From Bacteroidales bacterium (lineage in GTDB: Bacteria; Bacteroidota; Bacteroidia; Bacteroidales; GCA-2748055), in contig JARGFP010000021.1 of NCBI GenBank assembly GCA_029210585.1, forward strand, positions 1 through 64,000: DNA of 64,000 nt. Reading direction: 5' to 3'. The notes beneath the pieces were generated by a model. That model worked only from the letters and a program-made list of their open reading frames with translations, was not told the DNA's origin and did no database searches. The position numbers and the translations under genes are program-made. Each line of letters begins with the position of its first letter. The stretch's first letter is position 1. Positions 37,272 to 47,030 of the stretch are shown in pieces.

Positions 37272-39251
37272 ATGAATTTTTTTGAGCGGACATCAGTAAA
37301 AATAAGATACCTGTACCTGATCCTGGTCATCATCATCTTCACTGTTGTCTCAGCACTCACTTTTCTGCATACCCTCCATTCCATTGCCGCACTGGGTGAA
37401 CTGAAAAAAGAAGTGGATACCTGCTTTACTGACATTCACCTCCTCGATCACCAGCTCGCGGATTTTGGAGCAGCCCTCACGGATTCATCACAGGATGTGG
37501 CAACGATCAGGCAGGAGATCTTTACAATGTGCGATGACTTTGCGGCAGCAATGGCGTTGCTGAAAAATGAACCGCTGATCAGGGATACCGATACGATTCC
37601 CCAACATATCGACCTGGTCATGGCAGGCATTACCGGAATCAAAAAGAGTGTGTCTGATCTTCCTGCGGATGCCGGGCCGGGGAATCACGGAATGGTTGTT
37701 TCCGGTCTGCACAATGCCTTGATCGACCCACTCCTTGAAGCACATGCAACGATCCGGGAATCGCTCTACCAGGCATCCTTCCTTCAACAAAAAAAATACA
37801 CCCTGAACCTGGTCTTCATACTGTTCATCAGTATCACCGCCCTGATCCTGATGGTGTCGCTGACTGAAATCAGCAATTACAGGAACATCAGGCAAATTCT
37901 GGATTTCTCCTTGGACCTTGAACGGGGCGACCGGAAGGCAAAGATCCGTCTTACCTCGGGCAGGGAATTCGTGGAAATCTCCCGGAAGCTTAACAGCTTC
38001 CTTGAAAAACAATCGGAAAAGATCCGTTTCCTGAGGACCATCGGCGAGGGAAAAGATCACAGCAGTTTTGAGCCGGAAAGCGCTGACATCCTCGGGAACG
38101 AAATCATGGTGATGGCCGGCCGGCTGCGCAGGAGCCAGGAAGAAGAGACAAACCGGCAGGCAGAAGACAGCCGGCGAAACTGGACTTCTGAAGGGATTGC
38201 ACAATTTTACGAGCTGCTTCGTTCCGAACGCGAAAATGTCAGGGAACTTGCACACCTGGTGATCCAAAAGCTGGTCACCTACCTGCATATTGAAATGGGA
38301 ACCCTGTTCCTCGCCATGGAAGATGAGCAGAAGGAGCGGTGGCTGGAGACCATCGCTGCCTATGCGTATGACCGGAGAAAGTACATCAACGCTACGTTTC
38401 GGTTCGGGGAAGGACTGCCGGGAACATGCGCTTTGGAAAAAGAGAAGATTTATATGAACGATATTCCTGAAACATTCAGTAATATTATTTCCGGTACAGG
38501 TCAGACCAGGCCCAGGCACGCACTGCTGGTACCCCTCAGGATCAGGGAGGAGATCTTCGGGGTCCTTGAACTGGCATCGTTCAGGGCCCTTGAAAAACAT
38601 GAGCTTGATTTCGTCGACCAGATCGCAGACAGCATTGCCTCGGGCCTGGAAGCGGTAAGGAACAACGAGCGGACTGCGCTCCTGCTTCAGCAATCCAGAG
38701 ACCAGGAAAAACAATTGCGCCAGCAGGAGGAGGAGCTGCGGATCAACCTGCAAATGCTGGAAAGTGCTCGCGAAGAATCCCTGGAAAAGGAATCAGAGAT
38801 CTCGGGTATCCTGTATGCGGTCAACGAATCCTCCATGGTGGCAGAATACAGTACCACCGGTCGCTTTACGCAGATCAACGATAAATTCCTTGAATTTCTG
38901 GAAGCCCAGGGCGATATGGTACTTGGGAAACATCATTCAGAATTTGCTGTTATTGACCGACATACAGATGAATACAAAAAATTCTGGGAAGCCCTGAAAT
39001 CCGGGGAGATCATCAACAGGGATGAAATGTTCAGATTGTTCTCGGGGAAAGAGGTCTGGCTGCGACAAACCTACACCCCAGTGCTTAACGAAGAGGGAAA
39101 AGTATCCAGGATCCTGAACATTGCATCCGACATCACAACCATGAAAAAACAACAGGAGCTGCTGAACAGGCAGGATGCTGAAACCACAGCCTTACAGCGG
39201 GAACTTGAAAGTATCCGCAGTGAACTTGACAGGTTAAAAAAGCAATTCTGA
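37272..39251 (+). CDS. Membrane sensor with four-helix periplasmic domain, GAF and PAS
   Basis: A 659-residue sensor. Two membrane helices (about 14-36 and 176-198) bracket a helical periplasmic domain like the four-helix bundle of chemoreceptors. Then come a HAMP-like linker, a coiled-coil, a GAF domain (about 320-455, with FGEGLPGTCALEKEKIYM and ALLVPLRI), another coiled-coil and a PAS domain (about 510-630, NESSMVAEYSTTGRFTQIN to ILNIASDIT), ending in a short coiled-coil. It has no kinase, cyclase or MCP signalling module, so it must act through partners, probably the SpoIIE phosphatase downstream. The signal sensed is unknown. Confidence 0.8.
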   Translation: MNFFERTSVKIRYLYLILVIIIFTVVSALTFLHTLHSIAALGELKKEVDTCFTDIHLLDHQLADFGAALTDSSQDVATIRQEIFTMCDDFAAAMALLKNEPLIRDTDTIPQHIDLVMAGITGIKKSVSDLPADAGPGNHGMVVSGLHNALIDPLLEAHATIRESLYQASFLQQKKYTLNLVFILFISITALILMVSLTEISNYRNIRQILDFSLDLERGDRKAKIRLTSGREFVEISRKLNSFLEKQSEKIRFLRTIGEGKDHSSFEPESADILGNEIMVMAGRLRRSQEEETNRQAEDSRRNWTSEGIAQFYELLRSERENVRELAHLVIQKLVTYLHIEMGTLFLAMEDEQKERWLETIAAYAYDRRKYINATFRFGEGLPGTCALEKEKIYMNDIPETFSNIISGTGQTRPRHALLVPLRIREEIFGVLELASFRALEKHELDFVDQIADSIASGLEAVRNNERTALLLQQSRDQEKQLRQQEEELRINLQMLESAREESLEKESEISGILYAVNESSMVAEYSTTGRFTQINDKFLEFLEAQGDMVLGKHHSEFAVIDRHTDEYKKFWEALKSGEIINRDEMFRLFSGKEVWLRQTYTPVLNEEGKVSRILNIASDITTMKKQQELLNRQDAETTALQRELESIRSELDRLKKQF

Positions 39252-39283
39252 ATCCAGGCAATACAACATAGAAACAATAATTA

Positions 39284-40051
39284 ATGGGCATCAGGAAACA
39301 ACAATACATTTTCACCTGGATCGCACTGATCTCAATTATCACCGCGGCTACCGTGCTGCTTCTGATTCCGTCATTTGTATCCCTGTCGGCCGGAATGAGG
39401 ACACTGATCGCTTTCATTGCCTGGGGACTGACGGTGGTCCCGGCGATATTTCTTTTTCTTGCAGGTTCCAGGGGAACGCTTGCAAAAATGATCCGCACAA
39501 AAGAGGTCCCGGAATCAGATACCGATACACCCCTGAACCGGTCCCTGGTGTCCGGGCAGAAAGAAACCATGAATATCCAGTCAGTGGCAGGAAAAATAAC
39601 GCGAAGGACCGATCCCCGGCAACCGCCCGGGCAATGGGGCAGGGAACTCATCAACATGCTCGTTTCAGAAATTGAGATCATGTCTGGACTCTTCTTTTAC
39701 CGGGATCAGCAAGACACATTTACAGCACTGGCTACTTATGCGTTTCCGCACAATGAAGCACCGCGCCGGTTCGTCGAAGGCGAAGGACTGAACGGCCAGG
39801 TGGCAAAAAACGGCCAGGTACAGGTCATCAGGAACATCCCCGACCATTACGCAACAGTGTTTTCGGGACTTGGGTCAGGAAAACCAGCCTACCTGGCCAT
39901 CATTCCGCTGGTTGCGAACGAACACACCCTTGCGGTGATTGAAGTGGCCGGATTCAGGTGGTCCGATGACAACCTCGAACAATTGTTCCACGTCATTGCC
40001 CGCACATTATCGGAGAAAATTCAGGCTGCAGACCAGGAACAGAAGCTATGA
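39284..40051 (+). CDS. Two-helix membrane protein with GAF domain
   Basis: A 255-residue protein: two membrane helices close together (about 9-30 and 41-63) with a loop, a basic linker and a GAF domain (about 115-250) with GEGLNGQVAKNGQVQVI and PAYLAIIPLVANEHTLAVIEVA. It is very like the GAF modules of its two neighbours, which suggests they arose by duplication. The gene overlaps the phosphatase gene by four bases (ATGA), so the two are probably made together and may form a complex in the membrane. Confidence 0.75.
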   Translation: MGIRKQQYIFTWIALISIITAATVLLLIPSFVSLSAGMRTLIAFIAWGLTVVPAIFLFLAGSRGTLAKMIRTKEVPESDTDTPLNRSLVSGQKETMNIQSVAGKITRRTDPRQPPGQWGRELINMLVSEIEIMSGLFFYRDQQDTFTALATYAFPHNEAPRRFVEGEGLNGQVAKNGQVQVIRNIPDHYATVFSGLGSGKPAYLAIIPLVANEHTLAVIEVAGFRWSDDNLEQLFHVIARTLSEKIQAADQEQKL

Positions 40052-42675
40052 AAAAAGCAATAAGGAAGCACCCGTCTGACCGGTACAGGGCGCTGCTGGC
40101 ATCGCGCAACATCATGCTGTATACCCTTGCCGGTCTGCTCCTGGTCGTCGTTGCAATGATCAGCCTTTCCTGGAATCCGGGAACCGGTTTTCGCTTTGAA
40201 ACCCTGGTGCAACTGCACCAGGCTCATCCGGCCATCTTCCTGCTCGAGGCATTGCCGGTCTATATCTGGATCATCCTCCGGGTGGCGCGAAAAAATCTTC
40301 AGAAAACTGAAAGATCCTACCGCCTGGAAGTTGAAAAGACCACGGAAATCCTGGAGAAGAATTCCGGATATGCCAGGGCTGTTTCTGAAGGGGATGATCC
40401 TGCGCCGTTTGACGGGATGCTGGATACGGAACTCGGACAGGCACTCAAGCTGATCCACCTGAACATCCGGTCGAACCGCAGGAAGGAAAGAGAAATCACC
40501 TGGATCACCGAAGGCAAGGATATGATTTCCCGTGTCCTGAGGATCCACAACGAGATCGACACGCTCTCCTATCAGGTGCTGAAGAGCCTGGGAAAGTACA
40601 TTGATGCGGTCCAGGGAGCCATGTACCTGTTTGATGAAGAAACGCAGCGGATCAGGAATGTGGCGCTATACGCCTATAACAGGAGAAAATATGCGGGACA
40701 GGAATTTGGGATCGGTGAAGGACTGGTGGGACAGTGCGCCTATGAAATGGATTACATTTACCGGACCGAGATACCGGATGATTACATTACCATAACCTCG
40801 GGAATCCTGGGCGACCGGAAACCGTCATGTATCCTGCTGGTACCCCTGATCACGAATGATCAGCTCCAGGGGATCATCGAATTTGCATTCCTCGAACCAA
40901 GGATCCCGAAACTGACCATCCAGTTCATGCTGGAACTGGGGGAAATCATTGCCCGGACCCTGTTCAACCTGCAGGTAAACATGAAGACCCGCATGCTCCT
41001 GGAGGAATCAAGAAAAATGACAGCGGAACTGCAGCAAAACGAACTGTTGATGAAACGCAACGCAGAAGAGATGCAGTCCACCCAGCAGCAGCTTCAGAAT
41101 GCCAATGCCCAGCTGCAAAAAAAGATCGGGGAAGAGAAACTGGCGCAGGACAGGTTGCACTGGTTGCTTGAAAACGCTTCCGAGGTGATTTCCATTTACG
41201 ACAAGGATTACCAGCTGAAATACATCAGTCCTTCCGTGGAACGCATCCTCGGTTACCGGCCCGGGGAGATGGTCACGGGCAAGGATTTTGAACGCATCGA
41301 CCAGAAAAGCAGCAACGATATCAGGAAGGCATTCGAATTGCTGATAGAAGCTCCGGCACAAACAATTCGTCTCGAGTACAGCTATATCAGGAAAGACGGC
41401 AAAAGGATTTTTCTCTCGTCCAGTATCCGGAACCTGCTGAATGACCCGTCTGTGAACGGCTTTATTTTCAACACGCGCGACATCACCGAATCAAAACAGG
41501 TTGAAAAAGAACAGCGGCTGAAGTCAAGGATGCAATCCCTTTCAGAGAATTCCCTGGACCTCATCCTGAGAATCAGTACCTCCGGTATGATCTATTATGC
41601 CAATCCGGTTGTGGAGGATTATTCAGGAGTCGCGCCCTCGCGGATCGTTAACAAGCCGCTGGAGGAAGTTACCTTCAACAAGGCAATCACGGAACTATTG
41701 AAAGATACCCTGCACAAGGTGACCGGGAACCCTCAGAAAATGAACAGGGAAATCACCATTCCGGTTGCCATAGGAGGAAGGAGTGGGGAAAGGATCATCC
41801 ACTTTAATATCATCCCTGAATTCCAGGACCAGGAGCTGGAGACCATCCTCTTTGTGGGACATGATATCACCGAGGCAAAAAGAATCGAAAAGGAAATCAA
41901 AATTACCAACAGGAAGATGCAGGACAGTATCAATTACGCGGAACGCATCCAGTCCTCCATATTACCATCTACGCAGAGCATCCGGAAAGCATTCCCCGAA
42001 AGTTTTGTTTTCTATATGCCCCGGGATGTGATCTCCGGAGATTTTCCCTGGTTCGTCGAAACAAAAGACGCGTATTTCATTGCTGCAATTGACTGTACCG
42101 GTCACGGGGTTCCCGGTGCGCTGCTATCGTTCATTGGTTTTTTCCTGCTGAACAATATTACGGTGCTCAATGCAGGGAAAAAGGTGGGGGAAATCTGTGA
42201 CGAACTGAACAGGGAGGTTCGCCGGACGCTGAAGCAGGACAGGAAAGACCCTGAAACAAGGGATGGGATGGACCTTGCACTCTGTAAAATTTATAAAAAA
42301 AAGGAGAAAGTTGAATTCGCAGGGGCACATCGCCCGATGTACCTGCTGAGGGAAGGAGAGATTTCCGTATACAAGGGAGACCGCAGATCGATTGGTGGAA
42401 TTGTACACCCCCGCAGGCCGGAGAAAGACTTCACTACCGTTGAAGTCCAGCTCCGTAAGGGCGATCAGCTTTTTATCTTCACGGATGGATTGACAGATCA
42501 GCTGGGAGGACCCGATGGGTTGAAATATGCTGCTGCCAGGGTCAGGGAAATGCTGCTTCAACACCCGGGGATGACCATGGAGCAATACCATGATCATTTC
42601 AGGGATGATTTTGCAAGCTGGCTCAGTGGACATCCCCAGATCGATGATGTATTGATGATCGGACTAGGGTTCTGA
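40048..42675 (+). CDS. Membrane GAF-PAS-PAS-SpoIIE serine phosphatase (SiaA-like)
   Basis: An 875-residue PP2C-type phosphatase. Two N-terminal membrane segments (about 21-45 and 64-81), a GAF domain (about 170-320), a coiled-coil (about 325-370), two PAS domains (about 371-490 and 494-615), and a SpoIIE catalytic domain from about 655 to the end. Metal-binding acids are visible in DVISGDF, AAIDCTGHGVPGALLS, RDGMDLALC and FIFTDGLTDQLGG. In the SiaABC system SiaA dephosphorylates SiaC; SiaB and SiaC homologues follow 144 bases downstream, which assigns this enzyme the SiaA role by context and fold. Confidence 0.88.
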   Translation: MKKAIRKHPSDRYRALLASRNIMLYTLAGLLLVVVAMISLSWNPGTGFRFETLVQLHQAHPAIFLLEALPVYIWIILRVARKNLQKTERSYRLEVEKTTEILEKNSGYARAVSEGDDPAPFDGMLDTELGQALKLIHLNIRSNRRKEREITWITEGKDMISRVLRIHNEIDTLSYQVLKSLGKYIDAVQGAMYLFDEETQRIRNVALYAYNRRKYAGQEFGIGEGLVGQCAYEMDYIYRTEIPDDYITITSGILGDRKPSCILLVPLITNDQLQGIIEFAFLEPRIPKLTIQFMLELGEIIARTLFNLQVNMKTRMLLEESRKMTAELQQNELLMKRNAEEMQSTQQQLQNANAQLQKKIGEEKLAQDRLHWLLENASEVISIYDKDYQLKYISPSVERILGYRPGEMVTGKDFERIDQKSSNDIRKAFELLIEAPAQTIRLEYSYIRKDGKRIFLSSSIRNLLNDPSVNGFIFNTRDITESKQVEKEQRLKSRMQSLSENSLDLILRISTSGMIYYANPVVEDYSGVAPSRIVNKPLEEVTFNKAITELLKDTLHKVTGNPQKMNREITIPVAIGGRSGERIIHFNIIPEFQDQELETILFVGHDITEAKRIEKEIKITNRKMQDSINYAERIQSSILPSTQSIRKAFPESFVFYMPRDVISGDFPWFVETKDAYFIAAIDCTGHGVPGALLSFIGFFLLNNITVLNAGKKVGEICDELNREVRRTLKQDRKDPETRDGMDLALCKIYKKKEKVEFAGAHRPMYLLREGEISVYKGDRRSIGGIVHPRRPEKDFTTVEVQLRKGDQLFIFTDGLTDQLGGPDGLKYAAARVREMLLQHPGMTMEQYHDHFRDDFASWLSGHPQIDDVLMIGLGF

Positions 42676-42818
42676 GTTGAAACTTGTTGATTGATTTTTC
42701 GTATCCATACATGTCTTTACAGGTATTATATATATATTTATCGGTCTTCTCTGAGGATAACATGAAATGTACAATTAAGAAAGCACAACCCGGTAACATG
42801 CGATCTGCCTAATTCCAC

Positions 42819-43397
42819 ATGAGCATGATGGATACTGTCAAAGGATATTTTGCACTGATTAATGAATATTACAGCAACCTCCTGGAAAAAGAAATCATCA
42901 TTGCCTATGATGGGGATGTTACCCACCAGGTAATGAAGGCTTTTACCTCGCTGTTAGAACAGAAACTGATCAGTGAGCATGAAAAAGAAACAGTCATCAG
43001 GAGATTGTACCACATCCTCGTGGAATGCCTGCAGAATATCAACCGGCATGCAGAGGGGTTCTATCCGAAAGAACATGTCGAGGACTACCCCGGTCGCGGG
43101 GCCTTGCTGGTAAGCAAATCAGATGAGTTTTACAGGGTCATCACTGCCAACCTGGTGCGAACAGAACATGCCGCAGTACTGAAAACCTTCCTGGATAAGA
43201 TCAATCCACTGAACCGTGCCGAACTGAACGAATACTATAAAACACAACTCATGAACGGGGACCTCTCTTCAAAAGGAGGTGCCGGACTGGGCTTTATTGA
43301 CATCAGGAGAAAAACTTCCAGGAAGCTGGATTTCCATTTTGTTGATTTTGACGGGGAGTACTCTTTTTTCCTGTGTAACGTAACATTATCAAGGTAA
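42819..43397 (+). CDS. siaB: SiaB-family protein kinase
   Basis: A 192-residue kinase with a GHKL-type ATP site: an N-box-like VECLQNINRHA (E69, N73) and a glycine lid GGAGLGFID (153-161) with IDIRRKTS after it. Such SiaB proteins phosphorylate SiaC and thereby counter the SiaA phosphatase. Length and motif order agree with the family. It lies 144 bases after the phosphatase gene and five before siaC. The 42676-42818 spacer has no clear promoter. Confidence 0.85.
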   Translation: MSMMDTVKGYFALINEYYSNLLEKEIIIAYDGDVTHQVMKAFTSLLEQKLISEHEKETVIRRLYHILVECLQNINRHAEGFYPKEHVEDYPGRGALLVSKSDEFYRVITANLVRTEHAAVLKTFLDKINPLNRAELNEYYKTQLMNGDLSSKGGAGLGFIDIRRKTSRKLDFHFVDFDGEYSFFLCNVTLSR

Positions 43398-43401
43398 GCT
43401 T

Positions 43402-43782
43402 ATGGCAGCATTAAGAATTGAACCTGCAGATGATACGCCGCTGATTATTCTCAATCGCGAAGAGGAACGATTTGAGATCTCCGGAAAGTCGATGCCGGAA
43501 GATGTCATCGATTTCTATCAGCCGGTGCTTGACTGGCTTGCATCATACAGGTCAGCTCCGCTTGAAAAGACCATTTTTGACATCCGGCTGATTTACTTCA
43601 ATACCGCCTCTTCAAAACTCCTGCTCGATCTGCTGATGATCCTCGAAGAAATCCGTGAGCAGGGACATGAGGTACTGGTCAGGTGGCATTCCATGACCTA
43701 CGATGAAGACATGCAGGAAGCTGGTCGGGAATATGCCGACATGGTTGACCTGGATTTCGAATACCTTACCTACGATAAATAA
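43402..43782 (+). CDS. siaC: SiaC-family regulatory phosphoprotein (DUF1987)
   Basis: A 126-residue protein of the SiaC family. The phospho-acceptor motif IYFNTASSKLLLDLL places Thr68 in FNTASS, the position modified in Pseudomonas SiaC. The N-terminal half has a beta-strand RFEISGKSMPEDVIDFYQPV and the C-terminal half the acidic YDEDMQEAGREYADMVD. In Pseudomonas the unphosphorylated form activates SiaD, a diguanylate cyclase, but no GGDEF gene is present here, so the target must differ. It is five bases after the siaB stop and 97 before the ABC gene. Confidence 0.88.
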   Translation: MAALRIEPADDTPLIILNREEERFEISGKSMPEDVIDFYQPVLDWLASYRSAPLEKTIFDIRLIYFNTASSKLLLDLLMILEEIREQGHEVLVRWHSMTYDEDMQEAGREYADMVDLDFEYLTYDK

Positions 43783-43879
43783 TTGTCTGTCTATATATTA
43801 CAGCGTATGTGCCATATTTTTCCAAGATCGGTGCGTACGGACATTATGGACAGATACTGAATAAATACTGTAAAAATAC

Positions 43880-46800
43880 ATGAGCGAAGAGGTCCTGCGG
43901 GCATTGATGGAATTGTTCGCCATCATCATCAAACAGGATGGCGGACTTTCAGAGCGTGAGAAATCCTATGTGCACAGATTCCTGGTACAACAGATCGGCA
44001 TTGAATCGGCACAGAAATATTTCGCCCTTTTCCTCGCTACCGCAAACTCCGATCAGGACAAAAAGCAGGATAACAAGAAACACCTGACCTCGGTTCTGGA
44101 TTCGGTAAAGATTCTGAAGATCGGAAAAAAGATCAGCAAGACCCTCAATCAGCAGCAGAAAGTGGTGGTGCTGATACGCGCCATCGAATTGATCAATACC
44201 GAATACAAGCTTACCGACCAGCGCCAGGAAATCATCAAAACCCTCGCTGATGTATTCCGGATCAACAGGGTTGAATACAAGAGTATGCTGAATTTTGCAA
44301 CCGGGCAGTTAACTGTTGCACTGCAGGATGCGCATATACTGGTGATTTCTCAGCGCTCCGGCACTGCTGAAGGGGATCATGTTGCGGCAGAGGGCAGCGC
44401 AGGTGATGAAAGTGCAGGAAAAGTCAGGAACAAACCTGATGCGGATGCAGCAGGGACCAAAGAAGAACCTGCACCGAAACGTATCCTGGTGGAAAGCCTC
44501 GACAGGCCGATCCATGTGCTGCGGGTCCCCTCCGTGGAGCTGTACTTTCTGAAATATGCAGGGAATCTCGAAATCCAGCTCAACGGCCATCCGTTGCATG
44601 TTGAAACGATCTACATCCTGGCAAATGGCAGCAGCATCAGGCTTCCTGTTGGTCAGCCGCTCTATTACAGCGACATCGTTTCGCGGTTCCTTTCGAACCG
44701 CAGTACGGTGAGGATCAGCCTCACAGCCCGGAAAATCTCCTATTCTTTCTCTCAGCACGTGAAGGGTCTCCAGGACATTACCTTTTCGGCTGAGCAGGGC
44801 AACCTGGTCGGGATCATGGGAGCCAGCGGCTCAGGCAAAACCACCCTGCTGAATGTGCTTTCAGGCGTATACACCCCTACCTCCGGTGAACTGTTCATCA
44901 ACAATACCGATCTTTTCAGGGAGCCGGAAAAATTACGCGGTATCATGGGATATGTCCCGCAGGACGATCTCCTGGTCGAGGAACTGACTGTATTTCAGAA
45001 TCTCTGGTACAATGCAAAGTTTTGTTTCAGCGACCTGCCTGATGAAAAAATCCGGGAGAAAGTCGACAACATGCTCGACCAGCTGGGTCTGCTGGAAAAA
45101 AAAGACCTGAAAGTGGGGTCGTTGATGAACAAGACCATTTCGGGCGGACAGCGAAAAAGGCTGAACATCGCCCTGGAACTGATCCGGGAACCTGCGATAC
45201 TGTTCCTGGACGAACCCACCTCGGGGCTCTCCTCCCGCGATTCCGAAAATGTAATAGACCTCCTCAGGCAACTGGCCATACGTGGAAAACTGGTATTCAA
45301 CGTGATCCACCAGCCCTCTTCCGAGCTGTATAAAATGTTCGACCAGGTGATTGTCCTGGACGAGGGTGGTCAGATGGTGTATTTTGGCAACCCGGTGGAG
45401 GCGGTGGTGTATTTCAGGAAGATCGACCAGCAGGTCAATTACGGGATCGGGGAATGCCCGGTGTGCGGGAACACCAATCCTGAGCAGATCTTCAATATCA
45501 TCGAGGCAAGGCAGGTGGATGAATTCGGAAATTACACCAGCCAGCGCAAGATCAGTCCGGAGAAGTGGCGCGAATATTTTGAAGCCTCAAGGAATACCGG
45601 GGCGCGTCCCTTGCCGAAGGAACCTCCCGCTTCAAATCTGAACGTCCCTGCCTGGCCCGGTCAGTTCCTCAACTACCTGAAAAGGGATTTCAGGTCCAGG
45701 ATCAGCAACCGGCAATACATCTTCCTGGTAGTGGCTGTTTCACCGCTGCTGGCAATCATTCTTTCCTATATCACGAGGTATATTGCAGATCCCGGGAGCC
45801 GTAATTATATTTTCAGGGACAATGAAAATATTCCCATCTATATCTTTATATCGATCATCGTGGCCCTGTTCCTGGGGCTGATCATGAGTGCAGAGGAGAT
45901 TTTTCGTGACCGCAAGATCCTGGTACGTGAGAAATTTCTGCACCTGAGCCGCTCCGCCTACCTGTCGTCCAAGATCATCAACATATTTCTGATGTCTGCC
46001 TTCCAGGCCCTGCTTTTTATTCTGATCGCGAACAACGTGCTCGGGGTCAGGTACATGACCTTTTACTACTGGTTTGCACTGTTCTCGGTGGCTGCATGCG
46101 CCAACCTGATCGGGTTGATCATCTCCTCTGCCTTCAATTCAGCAGTGACCATCTACATCCTGGTCCCTCTTGTGATGATCCCGATGATGGTCCTGAGCGG
46201 CGCCATGTTCAGCTTTGAGAAACTGAACCGTACGATCACCAGTGTCAACAAGGTACCGCTTGTTGCCGAGGCCATGCCTACCCGCTGGGCTTACGAAGCG
46301 CTGATGGTCAAGCAATTCAGGGACAACCCGTTCCAGGAAACCTTCTTTGAACTCGACCGTGAGATCAGCCGTACCAATTTCAGATCGGCATATTATATTC
46401 CGGTGCTGGAAGACCGCGTGGCCGCACTTTCGGAGGCAGTTACTGAAACAGGGAGTATCACCGGTCATGCCGATGCGCTTATAGTGCTGAAAAATGAGAT
46501 CCTGCGCGAACAGGATTCCCTGGGCATTTCAACATTCACCGCAGCAGATTTTACACCGGAAAAATTCAGCCGGGAAACTGTAACTGCAATCACAGAATTC
46601 CTTTCCGGGTTAAACGATCATTACCTGCGGAAGTATGCGACCGCCAGCAGGGTGAAGCAGAATATGCTCAGCCAGGTGATGCGGCAGGACCGGTCGCTGT
46701 ATTATTCAATGCTCAATAAATACCACAATGAAAGTATTTCTGAACATGTAAAAAAAATCTATGAGAAGAACAAGATCATCGCATCAGGTGGCAGGCTCTA

Positions 46801-47014
46801 CCAGCAGTCAGACCCGATATACCTGCTCCCCGAATCGGTACGATCCCATTTTTATGCCCCGTTAAAATATTTTTTCGGCACCTATGTGGATACCTACTGG
46901 TTCAACATGGCCATGATCTGGGTGCTCTCTGTCCTCTTTTACCTGGTGTTGTATTTCGACCTGTTGCGACGGTTGATCGCCATGCCGGTTTTCAGGAAAA
47001 AAAGCTACATTTGA
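43880..47014 (+). CDS. TerB-ABCG fusion transporter
   Basis: A 1044-residue half transporter. The N-terminal 145 residues form a helical TerB-like domain (ELFAIIIKQDGGLSEREKSYV), then a linker and a small domain, an ABCG ATPase (about 290-510) with Walker A GASGSGKTT (about 313), signature ISGGQRKRLNIA (about 419), Walker B ILFLDEPTSGLSS and H-loop IHQPSSELYK, a CPVCGN zinc-like knuckle, and an ABC2 membrane domain with about six helices (about 610-840). A long coiled insertion and a last membrane helix (about 1010-1035) end the chain. It may export a lipid or peptide under SiaC control; substrate unknown. Confidence 0.85.
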   Translation: MSEEVLRALMELFAIIIKQDGGLSEREKSYVHRFLVQQIGIESAQKYFALFLATANSDQDKKQDNKKHLTSVLDSVKILKIGKKISKTLNQQQKVVVLIRAIELINTEYKLTDQRQEIIKTLADVFRINRVEYKSMLNFATGQLTVALQDAHILVISQRSGTAEGDHVAAEGSAGDESAGKVRNKPDADAAGTKEEPAPKRILVESLDRPIHVLRVPSVELYFLKYAGNLEIQLNGHPLHVETIYILANGSSIRLPVGQPLYYSDIVSRFLSNRSTVRISLTARKISYSFSQHVKGLQDITFSAEQGNLVGIMGASGSGKTTLLNVLSGVYTPTSGELFINNTDLFREPEKLRGIMGYVPQDDLLVEELTVFQNLWYNAKFCFSDLPDEKIREKVDNMLDQLGLLEKKDLKVGSLMNKTISGGQRKRLNIALELIREPAILFLDEPTSGLSSRDSENVIDLLRQLAIRGKLVFNVIHQPSSELYKMFDQVIVLDEGGQMVYFGNPVEAVVYFRKIDQQVNYGIGECPVCGNTNPEQIFNIIEARQVDEFGNYTSQRKISPEKWREYFEASRNTGARPLPKEPPASNLNVPAWPGQFLNYLKRDFRSRISNRQYIFLVVAVSPLLAIILSYITRYIADPGSRNYIFRDNENIPIYIFISIIVALFLGLIMSAEEIFRDRKILVREKFLHLSRSAYLSSKIINIFLMSAFQALLFILIANNVLGVRYMTFYYWFALFSVAACANLIGLIISSAFNSAVTIYILVPLVMIPMMVLSGAMFSFEKLNRTITSVNKVPLVAEAMPTRWAYEALMVKQFRDNPFQETFFELDREISRTNFRSAYYIPVLEDRVAALSEAVTETGSITGHADALIVLKNEILREQDSLGISTFTAADFTPEKFSRETVTAITEFLSGLNDHYLRKYATASRVKQNMLSQVMRQDRSLYYSMLNKYHNESISEHVKKIYEKNKIIASGGRLYQQSDPIYLLPESVRSHFYAPLKYFFGTYVDTYWFNMAMIWVLSVLFYLVLYFDLLRRLIAMPVFRKKSYI

Positions 47015-47030
47015 AATAAACTAACTGAAT

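Noticed and set aside
42676-42818. Promoter for siaB in the TATATATA stretch
   Set aside because: The AT run does not contain TAnnTTTG and gives no support beyond base composition.
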